DNA of 64,000 bases from Agapetus fuscipes (Eukaryota > Arthropoda > Insecta > Trichoptera > Glossosomatidae), in NCBI GenBank assembly GCA_951799405.1, contig OX637334.1, positions 3,658,001 to 3,722,000 of the forward strand, written 5' to 3'. A program made the position numbers and the translations under genes. The notes under the pieces were generated by a model. That model was not told the origin of the DNA. It searched no databases and saw nothing but the letters and a program-made list of their open reading frames with translations. Positions 19,805 through 29,945 of the stretch are shown one piece after another. Positions within the stretch are counted from its first letter, which is position 1. Every line of letters begins with the position of its first letter.

Positions 19805-19945
19805 TGACTTATGACTAACTGGAAATTGATCCTAAAAATATTTCAAACAGCTAATATTATTGTGTTTGACGTTTTTTTTCTTGGCTCTGATTGTGAAGAA
19901 TTTTATTTTTGAGACAATTTTATTAAAAGGTCGTCTTTGAATTAA
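19805..19945 (+). repeat. Dispersed repeat J, right part
   Basis: 'actggaaattgatcctaaaa', 'ttcttggctctgattgtgaa' and 'gtcgtctttgaat' match 44690-44815. An inverted piece lies at about 39360-39475. Confidence 0.6.
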
Positions 19946-20099
19946 AAGGTAGATAAGCCAAGCAAGCACTGGGGTGACGTAATATTGCTGGCCACATGAT
20001 CTATGGTAAACCATTTTTTTATTTCTTTTATTCTCGATTTGATTAATGTCAAGTATCTGCAATAAAAAACTAACATAAAAAGACCAGTTATAAATGCTA

Positions 20100-20370
20100 C
20101 TAAGCTTCACATACAGTGCAACTTTTCGCAGCGTTTTCCCCGAAAGGGTTGTACGTGGCGGTTGGAACATATTTATTTTTACAGGTAAGGGCGCTGGCCT
20201 TACGTCAACCACTTCATTTGAAATGGGGGGTTTACCAGCTTCTAAAGGTACTGGTACTAATTTTTTGTGAAGGCCGGTATTTTAATTTTGAGTTTTAAAT
20301 AAATACCGACACGGGCACTCATTCATTTCTAACACCTTTGGTGGGATTCTCGACATGGAATGCAAGCACT
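20100..20370 (-). repeat. SINE-G, minus copy
   Basis: 'gtgcaacttttcgcagcg', 'cgaaagggttgtacgtggcg', 'ttatttttacaggtaagg' and 'ggaatgcaagcactt'. It joins a partial plus copy head to body. Confidence 0.8.
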
Positions 20371-20455
20371 TCACGAGAAATAAGTACCAGCAACTCGGGA
20401 GCTGGGAAACTTCCACTTTTTAAGTGGTTGGCGTAAGGACGGCACCCTTACATTT
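20371..20455 (+). repeat. SINE-G, partial body
   Basis: 'gagaaataagtaccagc', 'ctcgggagctgggaaac' and 'aagtggttggcgtaaggac'. The inverted arrangement with the previous copy can form a hairpin. Confidence 0.7.
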
Positions 20456-20840
20456 CTTCATTTGATGGAAATTTTTGACCTTCGATCCTTTGCGGCCCCC
20501 AAATTTTTATTTTTATTTTAATTTTAACCTAATTCAATATTTTTTCTACAAAAGCAACGGTACGTTACAACACTCAACAGGAACCTCTAGGTCAGAGGCG
20601 TGCCCACGACTCTTATGCAATAAGGTTTTTGTATGAAACGAAGAAGCGGCCATTTTATTCCCTTTGTGCGAGGCTTATTATTCTGAAAGTCAACACGCCG
20701 TTTGAAATTTTGGCGCCAAAACAAACACGGATCTGCTTTAATGAATTTAAAGCCCAAAAGAAAGAGAGCCTTAAAGCGAATATATCATAAAATAAAAGCC
20801 TCCGATGAAATGCCTTAAAATGTAAATTGTAATTTAAATT
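20456..20840. other. No recognised feature
   Basis: AT-rich. The 71-codon minus frame is not a known family. Confidence 0.5.
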
Positions 20841-20849
20841 TTTAGGTGA

Positions 20850-20935
20850 ATTTATTTCTTGGTGAATCACACCTCAAGAGGTCGGACGGATCTCTTGAGA
20901 TGTGGTTTACCCAAAGACTGAATCAATCATGCCAA
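20850..20935. repeat. SINE-T tail fragments as a small inverted repeat
   Basis: 'gtgaatcacacctcaagag' is followed 10 bp later by 'ctcttgagatgtggtttac'. Both resemble the SINE-T 3' region in opposite orientation. Confidence 0.5.
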
Positions 20936-21095
20936 TATTTTTTTCCTTAGATGTACTTTAAAGTTGATAGGGAGTTGCTGCCAAGTATAAAAGTTCGAAT
21001 GAATTCCTTTGTAAAGTTTTTGTATTTTTAAATACACTGGTAACCTAACTTCCTTCTTAATTATTAAATGATTTATGTGATAAGGGAAACTCAAT

Positions 21096-21355
21096 TATTC
21101 CATGACTTATAAGTTCGTATGCGGCTGACCACTCATGTTGTAAAAAATGGTTCACTTTGCCAATGTCACCCCTATTTCAGGGAAGGACGGAGAGTTGCAG
21201 GGTGTATGCCCATTTGATATTTGGGTTTTAATGTTGTAGGTTTACATGCGTCATGTGCAAGCGCGAACTTTTGCGTGTCTGCTTCTGAGAATGCATATAA
21301 TGTGAATCCCTAACGTAACATATCTTTGCAACTTAGATTAGGTTAGATAAGATTA
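21096..21355 (+). repeat. RA, full length
   Basis: 'attccatgacttataagttc' to the (TTAGATTAGG) tail. Carries 'gcgtcatgtgcaagcgcgaa'. Confidence 0.88.
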
Positions 21356-21524
21356 CAATTGAATTGCATTTAAACTGGGTCCAAAAATATATTTTAAAAT
21401 GTAAAATTCAAAACTTTATTTAACATTGCGTTACTCGTTTATTTTACAGTACAATTCTTTTTGACAAAAATGATAGGTTTTTTATGGACAGACAGCTTAA
21501 ATCTCATCCTCCCTTTTGACATAT

Positions 21525-21715
21525 TGATTGTCCTGTGCCGTTCTGAACAGCTCCTCCATACTTGCGCCGTTATAATCTAAATTTAAATCTCAGATACATA
21601 TCTTTGCAATTTAGATTTAGATTGTAAAGGCGCAAGTCTGGAGGGGCTGTTCAGAACGGCGCAGGACAAGGAAATGTCCGCCGAGGTGATCGCCAACGTT
21701 GGGGAAACCTCACAG
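21525..21715. pseudogene. LINE ORF2 C-terminal relic as an inverted pair
   Basis: The plus strand at about 21628-21715 encodes LEGLFRTAQDKEMSAEVIAN, resembling LINE C-termini with an AQDRxxW-like end. About 60 bp of it is mirrored at 21528-21590 ('gccgttctgaacagctcctc'). The two face each other across an RA-like 'atatctttgcaatttagatt' core. Confidence 0.5.
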
Positions 21716-21889
21716 GGCTGGAAGTCTCATCACCACGGTAATTCTAACGTACCAAATATCGGTAATATTTGTATGAAGATCTGTCAATCCAAGATGGCCG
21801 CAAGTGAACATCTGATTAGTCTTTATACTAAAATTACTGATATTCGGTAGGTAAGAATAACCGTGGTGATGAGATTTCCACCCCGGTAC
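21716..21889. mobile_element. Foldback MITE related to family F interior
   Basis: Inverted arms: 'ggaagtctcatcaccacgg' against 'ccgtggtgatgagatttcc'. The interior 'ccaagatggccgcaagtgaa' is shared with MITE F copies at 12.7, 30.5 and 39.7 kb. Confidence 0.75.
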
Positions 21890-21892
21890 CCT

Positions 21893-22121
21893 GAGTACGA
21901 GTTGCAAAACTTGAGTAAAGTAAAGTTTACGGAAAGTCTTAAAGAGTGGTTTTCCCCAAAATCTGCCGTTTTTGTTTGTTTGAAGTTGATTTTCTTCATC
22001 ACTGTAGCTCTTTTGCTAAGACCATAAAGTGTAAGAAACAAAAACGGCAGATTTTGGGGAAAATCACTCCTTAATACTTTCCGTACACTTTAATTTAGTC
22101 AAGTTCTGCAACTTGTACTAA
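21893..22121. mobile_element. Foldback MITE, arms of about 85 bp
   Basis: 'aaaatctgccgtttttgttt' (about 21958) mirrors 'aaacaaaaacggcagatttt' (about 22038). The outer ends 'gtacgagttgcaaaacttg' and 'caagttctgcaacttgtac' also pair. No coding. Confidence 0.8.
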
Positions 22122-22300
22122 GTGTACAGGTCACATAAAGATGATAGATTTTCTTGTATGAAGTTTGTTATTAGAGATGATTTTCCAGCATGATCGTTTT
22201 AACCTAAACCTGACTGAGCGTTCATAAATTGATTAATATAACGTAGCGCGCCTCTGTACGTAAATGTATGTAAAACCTTATTTATGCGTCAATTACAAAT

Positions 22301-23064
22301 CTGTGCCTCCTGTGAAAAGTGATACAACTCAAAAATCATCATTTTACAGGAGAGCAAAAACAAGATTTAAAAAATTCTAATTCATGAACTAAGTGGGCTA
22401 GGTTACACATAAGTACCTTATTTTGTAGATAAAAATATTCACTTTTACTGTGCATTCTAATTTTTATGGTTACTATTATAGTTTACAAATAATTTATTAA
22501 ACTCTGTCAGTTGTACCTTTTTTTTGCCTGTACTTGTATCATTTATTACGTGATAAATGATACAAGTCGAGTTATATTATATTGCACCTATAAGTTGTCT
22601 TTGAGTAAAGTGATACACAAAAAGCTTAATATTTTTTTAATTTAATAACTCATAAGATAATGGTCCAGGCAGAATGTTGCTCAAACTAATTATAAAAATA
22701 CTACCCCAAAGACACAATTGTTGTACTTAAAATAGTAGTATTTTCATAATTTACCTGAATCGTATAACTTGGCTAAAATTCCAGTCAAAAATTGGTGTAA
22801 AGTGATATAAGTCGAGATGTATCAATATTCACGATAGATTTGTAAAAAACAATGTGTGGATCAATTACTAAAAGGGATACAACTTGACTTATATCACTTT
22901 TCACGTTTTTTTGCCTAAATCCTGCCAGTTATATTTCCTAAACTATAGCAGATAGAAGAATGTGAGTAAGACCAAAAAATCGCTAATTTTTTTCTGATTA
23001 TTTCTATGTAAAAATCTCAAAAAGGGTATAACTCGAGTTGTATCACTTTTCACAGGAGGCACAG
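22301..23064. mobile_element. Non-autonomous TIR element, 764 bp, repeated subterminal motifs
   Basis: Terminal inverted repeats of about 30 bp start CTGTGCCTCCTGTG and continue AAAAGTGATACAACTC. Both ends are flanked by 'aaat' (22297-22300 and 23065-23068), a possible 4-bp target duplication. Inside, variants of 'aagtgatacaagtcgag' recur in both orientations near 22540-22575, 22605, 22800 and 22870, as expected for multiple transposase-binding sites. No long open frame, so it would need a helper transposase. Confidence 0.75.
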
Positions 23065-23099
23065 AAATAATCCCAAGCGAGGGTTAAACGGCGATGCGA

Positions 23100-23245
23100 T
23101 GGGAACAGTACTCAATTAAAACGGTTCCCAAAAAATGTATGGCAACTGAATCTACGCCTCCTTAAGAGCGTTTTGATTTCAGTATATTTTTTATAAAACG
23201 CTATGGTTGAGTTTAAACGTCATGTTTTATACTTGGGGTCTAGAG
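23100..23245 (+). repeat. Dispersed repeat I
   Basis: 'aaaacgctatggttgagttt' followed by 'tatacttggggtctag', with upstream 'gagcgttttgatttcagt'. It abuts the 764-bp element region. Confidence 0.6.
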
Positions 23246-23708
23246 AAAATATTTGCTCAGGCCAGAACTCGATACGTGAGCAGAAACAGATTATGGATAT
23301 TATTTCATACTGAAATTTAAGCGTCGTTACGGATTTGCTTCTGGTTTTCGAAATTTGTGGATGATAACAAAACTGCATATTCCACACAGTTATTTTTTGT
23401 TTTGCTTATCAAAACTTACTGATTTTTTATATATGTATCTTAATATAACAAATATTTAATAATAATCAAACAAAATTTCATAAAAAAATACGTTAGTAAA
23501 TGCAAGAATAACTCGGGAACCCCTTTAAAAAAATGATGCTACATTTACAGCATATATTATTTTAAATACCAGAAAGGTTTGAAAATATTCAAAACGTATT
23601 GTTTTGTAAGAATTTTTTTTTTGAGTAGAACTCTATTTTCAAAAAAAGGCATTTTTTTCGTGACTATAAAAATCATTCTGTGCCGTTTGAATGATAAATA
23701 CTAATTAG
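23246..23708. other. No recognised feature
   Basis: AT-rich, with T-runs. No gene or repeat family seen. Confidence 0.5.
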
Positions 23709-23709
23709 T

Positions 23710-23952
23710 TTCCTTGACTTATAAGTTGGTATGTGGCTGACCACCCATACTGTAGAAAATGGTTCACTTTGCCAATATCATCTATGTTTCAGGGTCGGCA
23801 AAAGTTGCAGGGCTTATGTTCAATTGAAATTTGGATATTACTGTTGTAGGTTCAAGCGCGAACTTATACGTGTCTGCTTGTGAAAATGCATATAATGTAA
23901 ATCCGCAATGTTACATATCTTTGCTACTAAGATTAGATAAGATGAGATAAGT
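23710..23952 (+). repeat. RA, near full length
   Basis: Starts 'ttccttgacttataagttgg'. It lacks the 'cacatgcggcatgtg' hairpin segment between 'gtaggttc' and 'aagcgcgaactt'. The tail is degraded (gattagataagatgag). Confidence 0.85.
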
Positions 23953-24380
23953 TTGAATTACAATACAAATATTTAATTATAAAGAACACTCGGAAATAGA
24001 GGTTCCTGATTAAAAGCTTCTTATGAAGTAATTCATCATTTTCGTGGCACATGAACTCTCATCTTGCACAACATTCATCATACCCGCAGTCAGCAGACAT
24101 TTGCTTAGCAGTGAGTAATTCCCAGCAATATAATATATATACTACAAAAGTCCCGATATAGCTAGCACCGGCACAGAGCGTCCCGGCGCAGCTCAGTACA
24201 GAAAACGTATCAGAGTTTCCCCAAGGGGAGAGTAAAACATCTCAACGAGCTCTCCTTAGACTGAAGCGCAGAGGCTCTGGAACTATCTGTCACGGTTTAC
24301 TGTGGTTTCAAAATATATTGACTTAATTTATTTGGAAATTTAAAATTACTGCTTGCATATTTCAATCACCTTTTTATCTA
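23953..24380. other. No recognised feature
   Basis: A GC-rich patch at 24160-24250 ('gagcgtcccggcgcagctca') is of unknown nature. Confidence 0.45.
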
Positions 24381-24409
24381 CTCTAATCGAATCTATATTG
24401 CAAAGATAT
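24381..24409 (-). repeat. RA tail end, split by a retroposon
   Basis: 'ctctaatcgaatctatattg' plus 'caaagatat'. The copy continues at 24619. Confidence 0.7.
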
Positions 24410-24612
24410 TTTATTTATTTTATTTATTTAAATAGCAAACAAACTGTTTTAACAAGATACATCTTGGTACAAAAAGCATAATTGAAATAATTAAAAAACC
24501 AGCAAAGTTTGCAAAAATTACATTGTGCGAAAAAAAATCTCCGAAAGCTCATTCTCAGCTAAAAAATGAAAAAGTGAAAGAACGAGAGAATCAGGTAAAT
24601 GAAGAAAAAAAT
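24410..24612 (-). mobile_element. 5'-truncated retroposon inserted in RA
   Basis: A 203-bp insert begins with 'tttatttattttatttattt', the complement of an (AAATA)n 3' tail. It is bounded by AGATAT at 24404-24409 and 24613-24618. The interior is unidentified 3'-UTR-like sequence. Confidence 0.7.
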
Positions 24613-24618
24613 AGATAT

Positions 24619-24775
24619 GTAACATTGGGAATTCACATTATATGTATTCTCACAAGCAGACACGTAAAAGTTCGCGCTTGCACATTTTGCATGTGAAGCT
24701 ACAGCATAAAAACCCAAATCTCAAATAAACATACAAGATGCAACTCTTGCTGACTTTCCCTGAAACAGGGGTGGC
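24619..24775 (-). repeat. RA, remainder of the split copy
   Basis: 'gtaacattgggaattcacat' to 'ccctgaaacaggggtgg'. It ends before the usual 5' end. Confidence 0.75.
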
Positions 24776-25057
24776 AAAGTATAAATAGACAATAAAAAAA
24801 TTAGCTTTGTCTTCGCGGAACGTCTAGTTGAAATGTGCTGATGGAATTTTTAATATTTTTTTTACCTTTAAATAATTTGCGCATTTAGTAGTATCAGCAT
24901 GCAACGTGCTATATTATGTTTGAATTTGCGGAAAATGATAACAAGCATGCGATTTTCTCTAAAATGAAAAAAGGAATAAATAACTTCATAGATCTGTATC
25001 AGAGCCCTGATTATCGGATTTCCCCTGATCAGGAAGCTACACCTTCGATGAACCTAT
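24776..25057. other. No recognised feature
   Basis: AT-rich spacer between RA and the solo LTR. Confidence 0.5.
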
Positions 25058-25564
25058 TGTTATGTAAATATGAAATATAAATATTAAGAAATAAGTATGG
25101 GTAGTTATAGTTATAAAAATCTTCATAAGTATTGTTGGGTAGGATCGATAATTATGTATAAGTGTAGAATTCTCTAGGCTAAGTAGGTATTTGTTATAAT
25201 TATAGGAATTCTGTATTGTATTGGTAGGTAGGATTGATGGTTGTGTGTACATGGAGAAGTCTCTAGGTATTACGTGAAGCATCGAGAAATAATAATTACT
25301 ATGCCTTTCTGGAACTGTCTAGCAACTATAGGTCTAGATTGTACTGCTTTAAAGAGTATAAAGGGTGCGAGTGGCCTGCAGGGCCAGCAGTATCATACGA
25401 GATTTACAAACACATAGAACTAACTTGATCAGTGAGCAGAAACTAAGTGGAATAGTCGAGAAAGCTTTGTGAAAATAAATTATGTAAAAGTGTAAAATAA
25501 ACAACTGTATAAGAAGACCTGTGTATTTTAATTTGAAAGACTTTTGAACCCTAATTTCGTAATA
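25058..25564 (+). mobile_element. Solo LTR (copy 1), 507 bp
   Basis: Begins TGTTATGTAAATA and ends ...TTTCGTAATA (the final CA mutated to TA). Flanked by 'ctat' at 25054-25057 and 25565-25568, a 4-bp target duplication. Contains TATAAAGG at 25357-25364 and an 'aataaatt' polyadenylation signal near 25475. Partner of 43857-44255. No internal retrotransposon region remains, which is the product of recombination between two LTRs. Confidence 0.85.
25357..25364 (+). promoter_or_regulatory. TATA box of solo LTR 1
   Basis: TATAAAGG, in the same relative position as the TATA box in the second LTR. No TCAGT initiator is kept downstream (gcagtatc instead). Confidence 0.6.
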
Positions 25565-25568
25565 CTAT

Positions 25569-26532
25569 GAACTATGGTTCACAGGTAATTCAAATCCTTA
25601 TTTGGTTTACCCCAGTTAACCTTCCATCTTTTCCACAATAATACTATCTGAAGTACCTATGTATATCAGTTCCAAAAGAGACATGATAGCTAAAGGACAA
25701 TTGCTCCTAAGCCTTGTGAACCAACGGTAGGTAGTAGAAGAAACAACGTGGAAAAAAAAGATTCATGCAGAACCTTAGTGGATTATTGGTGAGTCCTTTT
25801 ACAGAATTTGTAGACTTCAACCTTTATTAATGATTGGTCTGAGACTGTGACAAATTAGTTCAAGCAGCTTGTTTACCATATGCTAATTTTATAAATGAAA
25901 GCAGCCCCTTTTTAAACATTATTTCGTGGAACCAAAACTTGGCATTACCAGCCGAAATGAAGTCCATTCTTGTAGATCTTCATTAACGGACATCTAATTT
26001 TTCTTTTTCTCAGACTCGTAGCATGTCAAAGACTTTCTCAAATACTACTTTGGGAATGAACGTTTCAGAGCCTTGCAATTCAAATGTAAGAAAAAAACCT
26101 GCTAGTTTTCATCTCAACGTCTCAAATGATTACGGTGCTAATTTGAAAACGTATTTTTTGTAGTCTGTACAGTGTTTTATTACGTCAAGATGAATTTTAC
26201 TCTACACGGAATCCAGGATGAGAATGAGAAATGAAAATGTACAAACATAAAAATAAATGTTTGTGTTATATTTATCGTAGACAAGTTAATAATGGCAGCC
26301 TAGATGCAACCGTGTTTTTAAAGTAAAAAATATTAAGAAGTAAACATCCAAACACATATGTAAATCAAAAGATGGTAATAGAAGAATTGCAATGGATTTA
26401 CTAAGAAGTATGATTGGGAAAAAAACGGGGTGATAAGGTGAGAAATGATTTTGTAAGAGAAAAATGTAGTTTAAGAGAAAGTGTGAAAGTAAAGATTAAA
26501 AGACGTTTGTTAAGATGGTTTGGGATTTGGGA
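25569..26532. other. No recognised feature
   Basis: Nearly 1 kb of AT-rich sequence without a domain, array or known repeat family. Confidence 0.5.
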
Positions 26533-26680
26533 GTTGAAGGGTGTATGTTCATTTAAGATACGGGTTTTTATATTGTAGGACCACATGCGGCATGTTTAAG
26601 CACGAACTTATACGTGTCTGTTTTGTGAAAATGCATATAATGTGAATCTCTAATGTTACATATTTAGATTAGATTAAGTT
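26533..26680 (+). repeat. RA, 3' half
   Basis: 'gggtgtatgttcatttaag', 'gaccacatgcggcatgttta' and 'aaaatgcatataatgtgaat', with a TTAGATTAG tail. Confidence 0.8.
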
Positions 26681-26694
26681 CAATCCAGGAGTTG

Positions 26695-26790
26695 TTTTGC
26701 GAGATCTGTTGCCGTGATCTATTGGAATTGGAGCTTCTGGACGTTTCACCCATGTCTGCGATGGGTTTCTTCAGCATAAAGATTATGTGA
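26695..26790 (-). mobile_element. Hammerhead-bearing element fragment
   Basis: A single module with a well-formed hammerhead-like core. Inverted arms and target duplications were not found here. Confidence 0.55.
26743..26774 (-). ncRNA. Hammerhead ribozyme-like core
   Basis: The minus strand has CUGAAGA, then ACCCAU paired with AUGGGU around a 7-nt loop, then GAAAC and GUCCAG. All the core blocks match CUGANGA - stem II - GAAAC. Stems I and III not established. Confidence 0.65.
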
Positions 26791-27019
26791 CGATGATAAT
26801 GTCGAGGAAACTGTTATGGAAATAAGCAACAATCTGTGAGAAAAGATTAAAGGTATTCAATGATTTAATCCCCGAATTGTTTTTTTATTAAAATTCGTTT
26901 TTTTCTCAAAATAATTTCGATTCAAAATACAAATTCACAAAAGTAGAAATTTGTTGTTTTTAAAATAATTATTTCGTTAGTGTGGATACTTAAATTTTTT
27001 TATCTAATAAACACAAACG
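26791..27019. other. No recognised feature
   Basis: AT-rich spacer. Confidence 0.5.
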
Positions 27020-27282
27020 CAACGCAACTAAGCTACACAATCGTACACATATAGTGTAACTCCTTGCCTGCGTTATCCTCGAAGGGGTTGCATGTGGCGA
27101 TTCGGGACCTTTTTATTTTTACAGGTAAGGGGGCCGGCCTCACACCAACCACTTTCAGTTGAAGTGGGGGTTTCCCAGCTCCCGGGGGGGCTGGTTTTCA
27201 TTTTTTGTGAGGCCTTGAGATCGAACCCTTGCTCTCGGCATGGAATGCAAGCATTCTACCGATTGAGCTATCAACTTTTTTT
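27020..27282 (-). repeat. SINE-G part of a SINE-T/SINE-G chimera
   Basis: 'acgcaactaagctacac' to 'accgattgagctatcaac' in reverse complement, including a good tRNA-like head. The join with SINE-T lies at the T-run 'tttttttttacgagcttgg'. Confidence 0.85.
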
Positions 27283-27515
27283 TTACGAGCTTGGTCGTCG
27301 TCGCAACAAAGCGCCAATTCTAAAGCAAGATCCAGTTGCTGTAAAGCAGGATGAACCTTTGGTGACCGGTCATCGGTAAAGGCTTACGAATTTTTCAACC
27401 TAGCAAAGAGCAAATTTGAAAATATAAATGGTATATTTTTGTGCTCTACCGGGATTTGACCCCACAACCTTCCATTCAGACTCCGAAGTGTTACCACTGA
27501 ACTACGGACCGGTCA
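27283..27515 (-). repeat. SINE-T part of a SINE-T/SINE-G chimera
   Basis: 'acgagcttggtcgtcg' to 'tgaactacggaccggtc'. It lacks its own tail (cagagggcttttgaggtg), being replaced by SINE-G at the same point as in the 33.7 and 34.8 kb chimeras. Confidence 0.85.
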
Positions 27516-28072
27516 ATATAAGACCCATATTCAGGTACTTTCGTTGGTATGTCTATATGAAAAGGTATATTATTGTTGTAATATTAAATACAACAATGAT
27601 TAATATAGTATAATATAAGCGATAAATCTTCCTTGTATTTAATATGATTGCCAGTGAGAGCATCCCTCCCTCTATTCCTCCGAAATAAACTTAATTAAAC
27701 AACACCTTGTTAGGCAATTCATTTTGTCTCAGATACAAAAGTTTCTTACAATTTACTCATGTCGGCGTAAACAAATTAAAAATAAATTCTATTCAAATTT
27801 ATTATAATGTTTTCGCTGTTTTGTTGTTATTACACCAAATTTACTTTGCAGTTTGATTACAATTTTATAATAACTAAAATTAAATTATGTAAACAAATGT
27901 TTAGTTAGTTTTAATCGCGTTAAGTTTACTTGTCAACTTTATTATTAGATTGCTGCCAACTATAACAAAAGAAAGATGACGTATTATGGATAAGTTATGA
28001 AGAACGAAAAATACAAATTTTGCTATCTTATCATACTAACGTTTCTACTATCATTAGTCATACTATCATTTA
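27516..28072. other. No recognised feature
   Basis: Very AT-rich, no repeat family identified. Confidence 0.5.
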
Positions 28073-28352
28073 GACCGGTCCGCAGTCTAGTGGTTAACAT
28101 TTCTGACTTGTGATTGGCACGTAGTGGGTTAGAATCCCGGCGGAGCATGAAAAAATATTTCTTTGTTTGGTTGAAAAATTAATCTGCCTTTACCAAAGAC
28201 CGGTTATCAAGGGTTGATCCAGATTTTCAATAACTGGATTTTGCTTGAAAATTAGCGCTTTCTACAGAAATGACCAAGCTTGCAGAGGGGGTTTGAGGTG
28301 TGATTCACACAAAAACAGCGCTTATCAAATAAATTCATCTAATATTATTATT
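28073..28352 (+). repeat. SINE-T, full length
   Basis: 'gaccggtccgcagtctag' head, 'agaatcccggcggagcat' and 'ttgaggtgtgattcacac', with (ATT)n at the end. Confidence 0.85.
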
Positions 28353-28429
28353 ATTTCTTGAAAAGATTGAGGGAAGACTTGAGGAGGTTAAAAGACAACG
28401 TGTGTAAAGAACCTTCAATAATTGTGCAA

Positions 28430-28620
28430 CTAATCTGATCTAATTTAAAGTTGCAAAGATATGTTACATTGGGGATTCTACAATATAGAAACCAAGTCTC
28501 AAATGGACATACACCCTGCAACTCTTGTCGACCTTCCCTGAAACAGGGGTGACATTGGCAAAGTGAAACATTTTCTACAGCATGGGTGGTCAGTCGTATA
28601 CCAACCTATAAGTCAAGGAA
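28430..28620 (-). repeat. RA, with internal deletion
   Basis: The tail side 'ctgatctaatttaaagttgc' joins directly to 'ggggattctacaatatag', missing about 65 bp of the 3' half. The 5' half is intact to 'cctataagtcaagg'. Confidence 0.85.
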
Positions 28621-28737
28621 TATGAGTGCAACAATAGTGCAATATCCCTTTTTTAAATTTAAACTACGTTAAATAAAGTAATCATGGTAATCACTGAACT
28701 TTTATGGACGATGAATTAAAAAAGAGAATTGGGTGGT

Positions 28738-29045
28738 GAAGTATAGCACAAAATATACGAGTGCTAGCCTAATGCCTCAAGAATGAAACCACTGCTTTTG
28801 AAATGTGGTTGAACCTTCAAATGCTGAAAATCTCCCGGATGGATCGAGTCACAAATACCAAGGTTTATTCCCGTATGAATAGCAAAGCCGAACTCTTGAT
28901 GCCCGGGGTTTGTTTGGGACGCATAGAAAAAATGAGAAAGATTGACCCCTAAATCTCATCATACACGAAATAATGCAGAAAAACAGAGCTTCAGGTCGAA
29001 GGAAAACATCTTGGTTTTAAGAACATGTGGCATTTGACATGAGAT
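28738..29045 (+). pseudogene. LINE reverse transcriptase C-terminal relic
   Basis: One frame reads AFEMWLNLQMLKISRMDRVTN, a very characteristic segment of the post-polymerase domain of several LINE clades (AFEMWxxRRMLxIxWxxxxTN). A second frame near 28980-29020 gives RASGRRKTSW. Stops and frame changes show it is dead. Both ends are truncated, and RA follows at 29071. Confidence 0.75.
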
Positions 29046-29070
29046 TGTTTTTCGTGCAGCAGTTGCTTGA

Positions 29071-29327
29071 ATTCCTTGACTTATAGGTTGGTATGAGGTT
29101 GACCACCCACACTGTAAAAAATGGTTCACTTTGCCAATGTCACCCCTGCTTCAGGGAAGGTCGGCAAGAGTTGCAGGGCTTATGTTCATTTGAGATTAGG
29201 TTTTTATATTGTAGGTCCACATGCGGCATGCGTGAGCGCGAAATGATGTGTGTCTGCTTGTGGGAATGTATGTTATGCAAATCTCTAATGTAACATATCT
29301 TTGCAACTTAGATAACATTAGATTAGT
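29071..29327 (+). repeat. RA, full length
   Basis: 'ttccttgacttataggttgg' to 'tttgcaacttagataacatt' plus 'agattag'. Contains 'ggtccacatgcggcatgcgt'. Confidence 0.9.
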
Positions 29328-29704
29328 ATCGAGAGTGCGCATTATTTTGATAATCCTCTCCGTAGAGGTTATTGAATAAGAGTTTCAGGCTTACACGGCC
29401 GGCTTCACAATTTTATCAAGATCATCTTTATCATTTCACTTTCACGCTAAAGAAAGCCTATCGTAGACATGGGCGAAATATCCGGAAGCTCCAGCTCCCA
29501 CAGACCACGGCAACAGATCCCGAAAAATATCTCTCCAAGACGATGATAATCGCCCATTTTCAATTAAAAGGCACAAGAAGAAAACAAAGAGTTTTCAAAG
29601 ACATGGAAATATCGCGCAAACTATCTTAAATTAAACTATCCTTCAGTGAACGCAACGAAAAGTTATTATTCAGGTAAAGTTGTACTACATTTGTATATTA
29701 CAAA
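29328..29704. other. No recognised feature; unassigned 85-codon frame
   Basis: The plus frame 29372-29629 is basic (HGRNIRKLQLPQ, RRKQRVFKDM). I do not recognise it. Could be a retroelement relic or chance. Confidence 0.35.
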
Positions 29705-29768
29705 GCGTAGCACATTTCTGGCGTAGAACATTTCTAGCGTAGCACATTTCTGGCGTAGCACAGTTCAG
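29705..29768 (+). repeat. 16-bp tandem repeat, four units
   Basis: 'gcgtagcacatttctg' repeated with one or two changes per unit. Confidence 0.85.
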
Positions 29769-29872
29769 GGTATATCACGTAATAGTAATGAAAGTCTTTT
29801 GTCTTTGGATGTCATCTAGTTAATTAATATTTCAGCGGTGGGTTCTTTCTGTCGCCCGCTACGCTTGCTATT

Positions 29873-29945
29873 CTGCCACCCTGCCACCCTGCCACTCTGC
29901 TACCCTACAACCCTGCCACTGTACCATCATGCCACCCTGCTACCC
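29873..29945 (+). repeat. 10-bp 'ctgccaccct' tandem repeat
   Basis: About seven imperfect units of 'ctgccaccct'. Confidence 0.75.
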
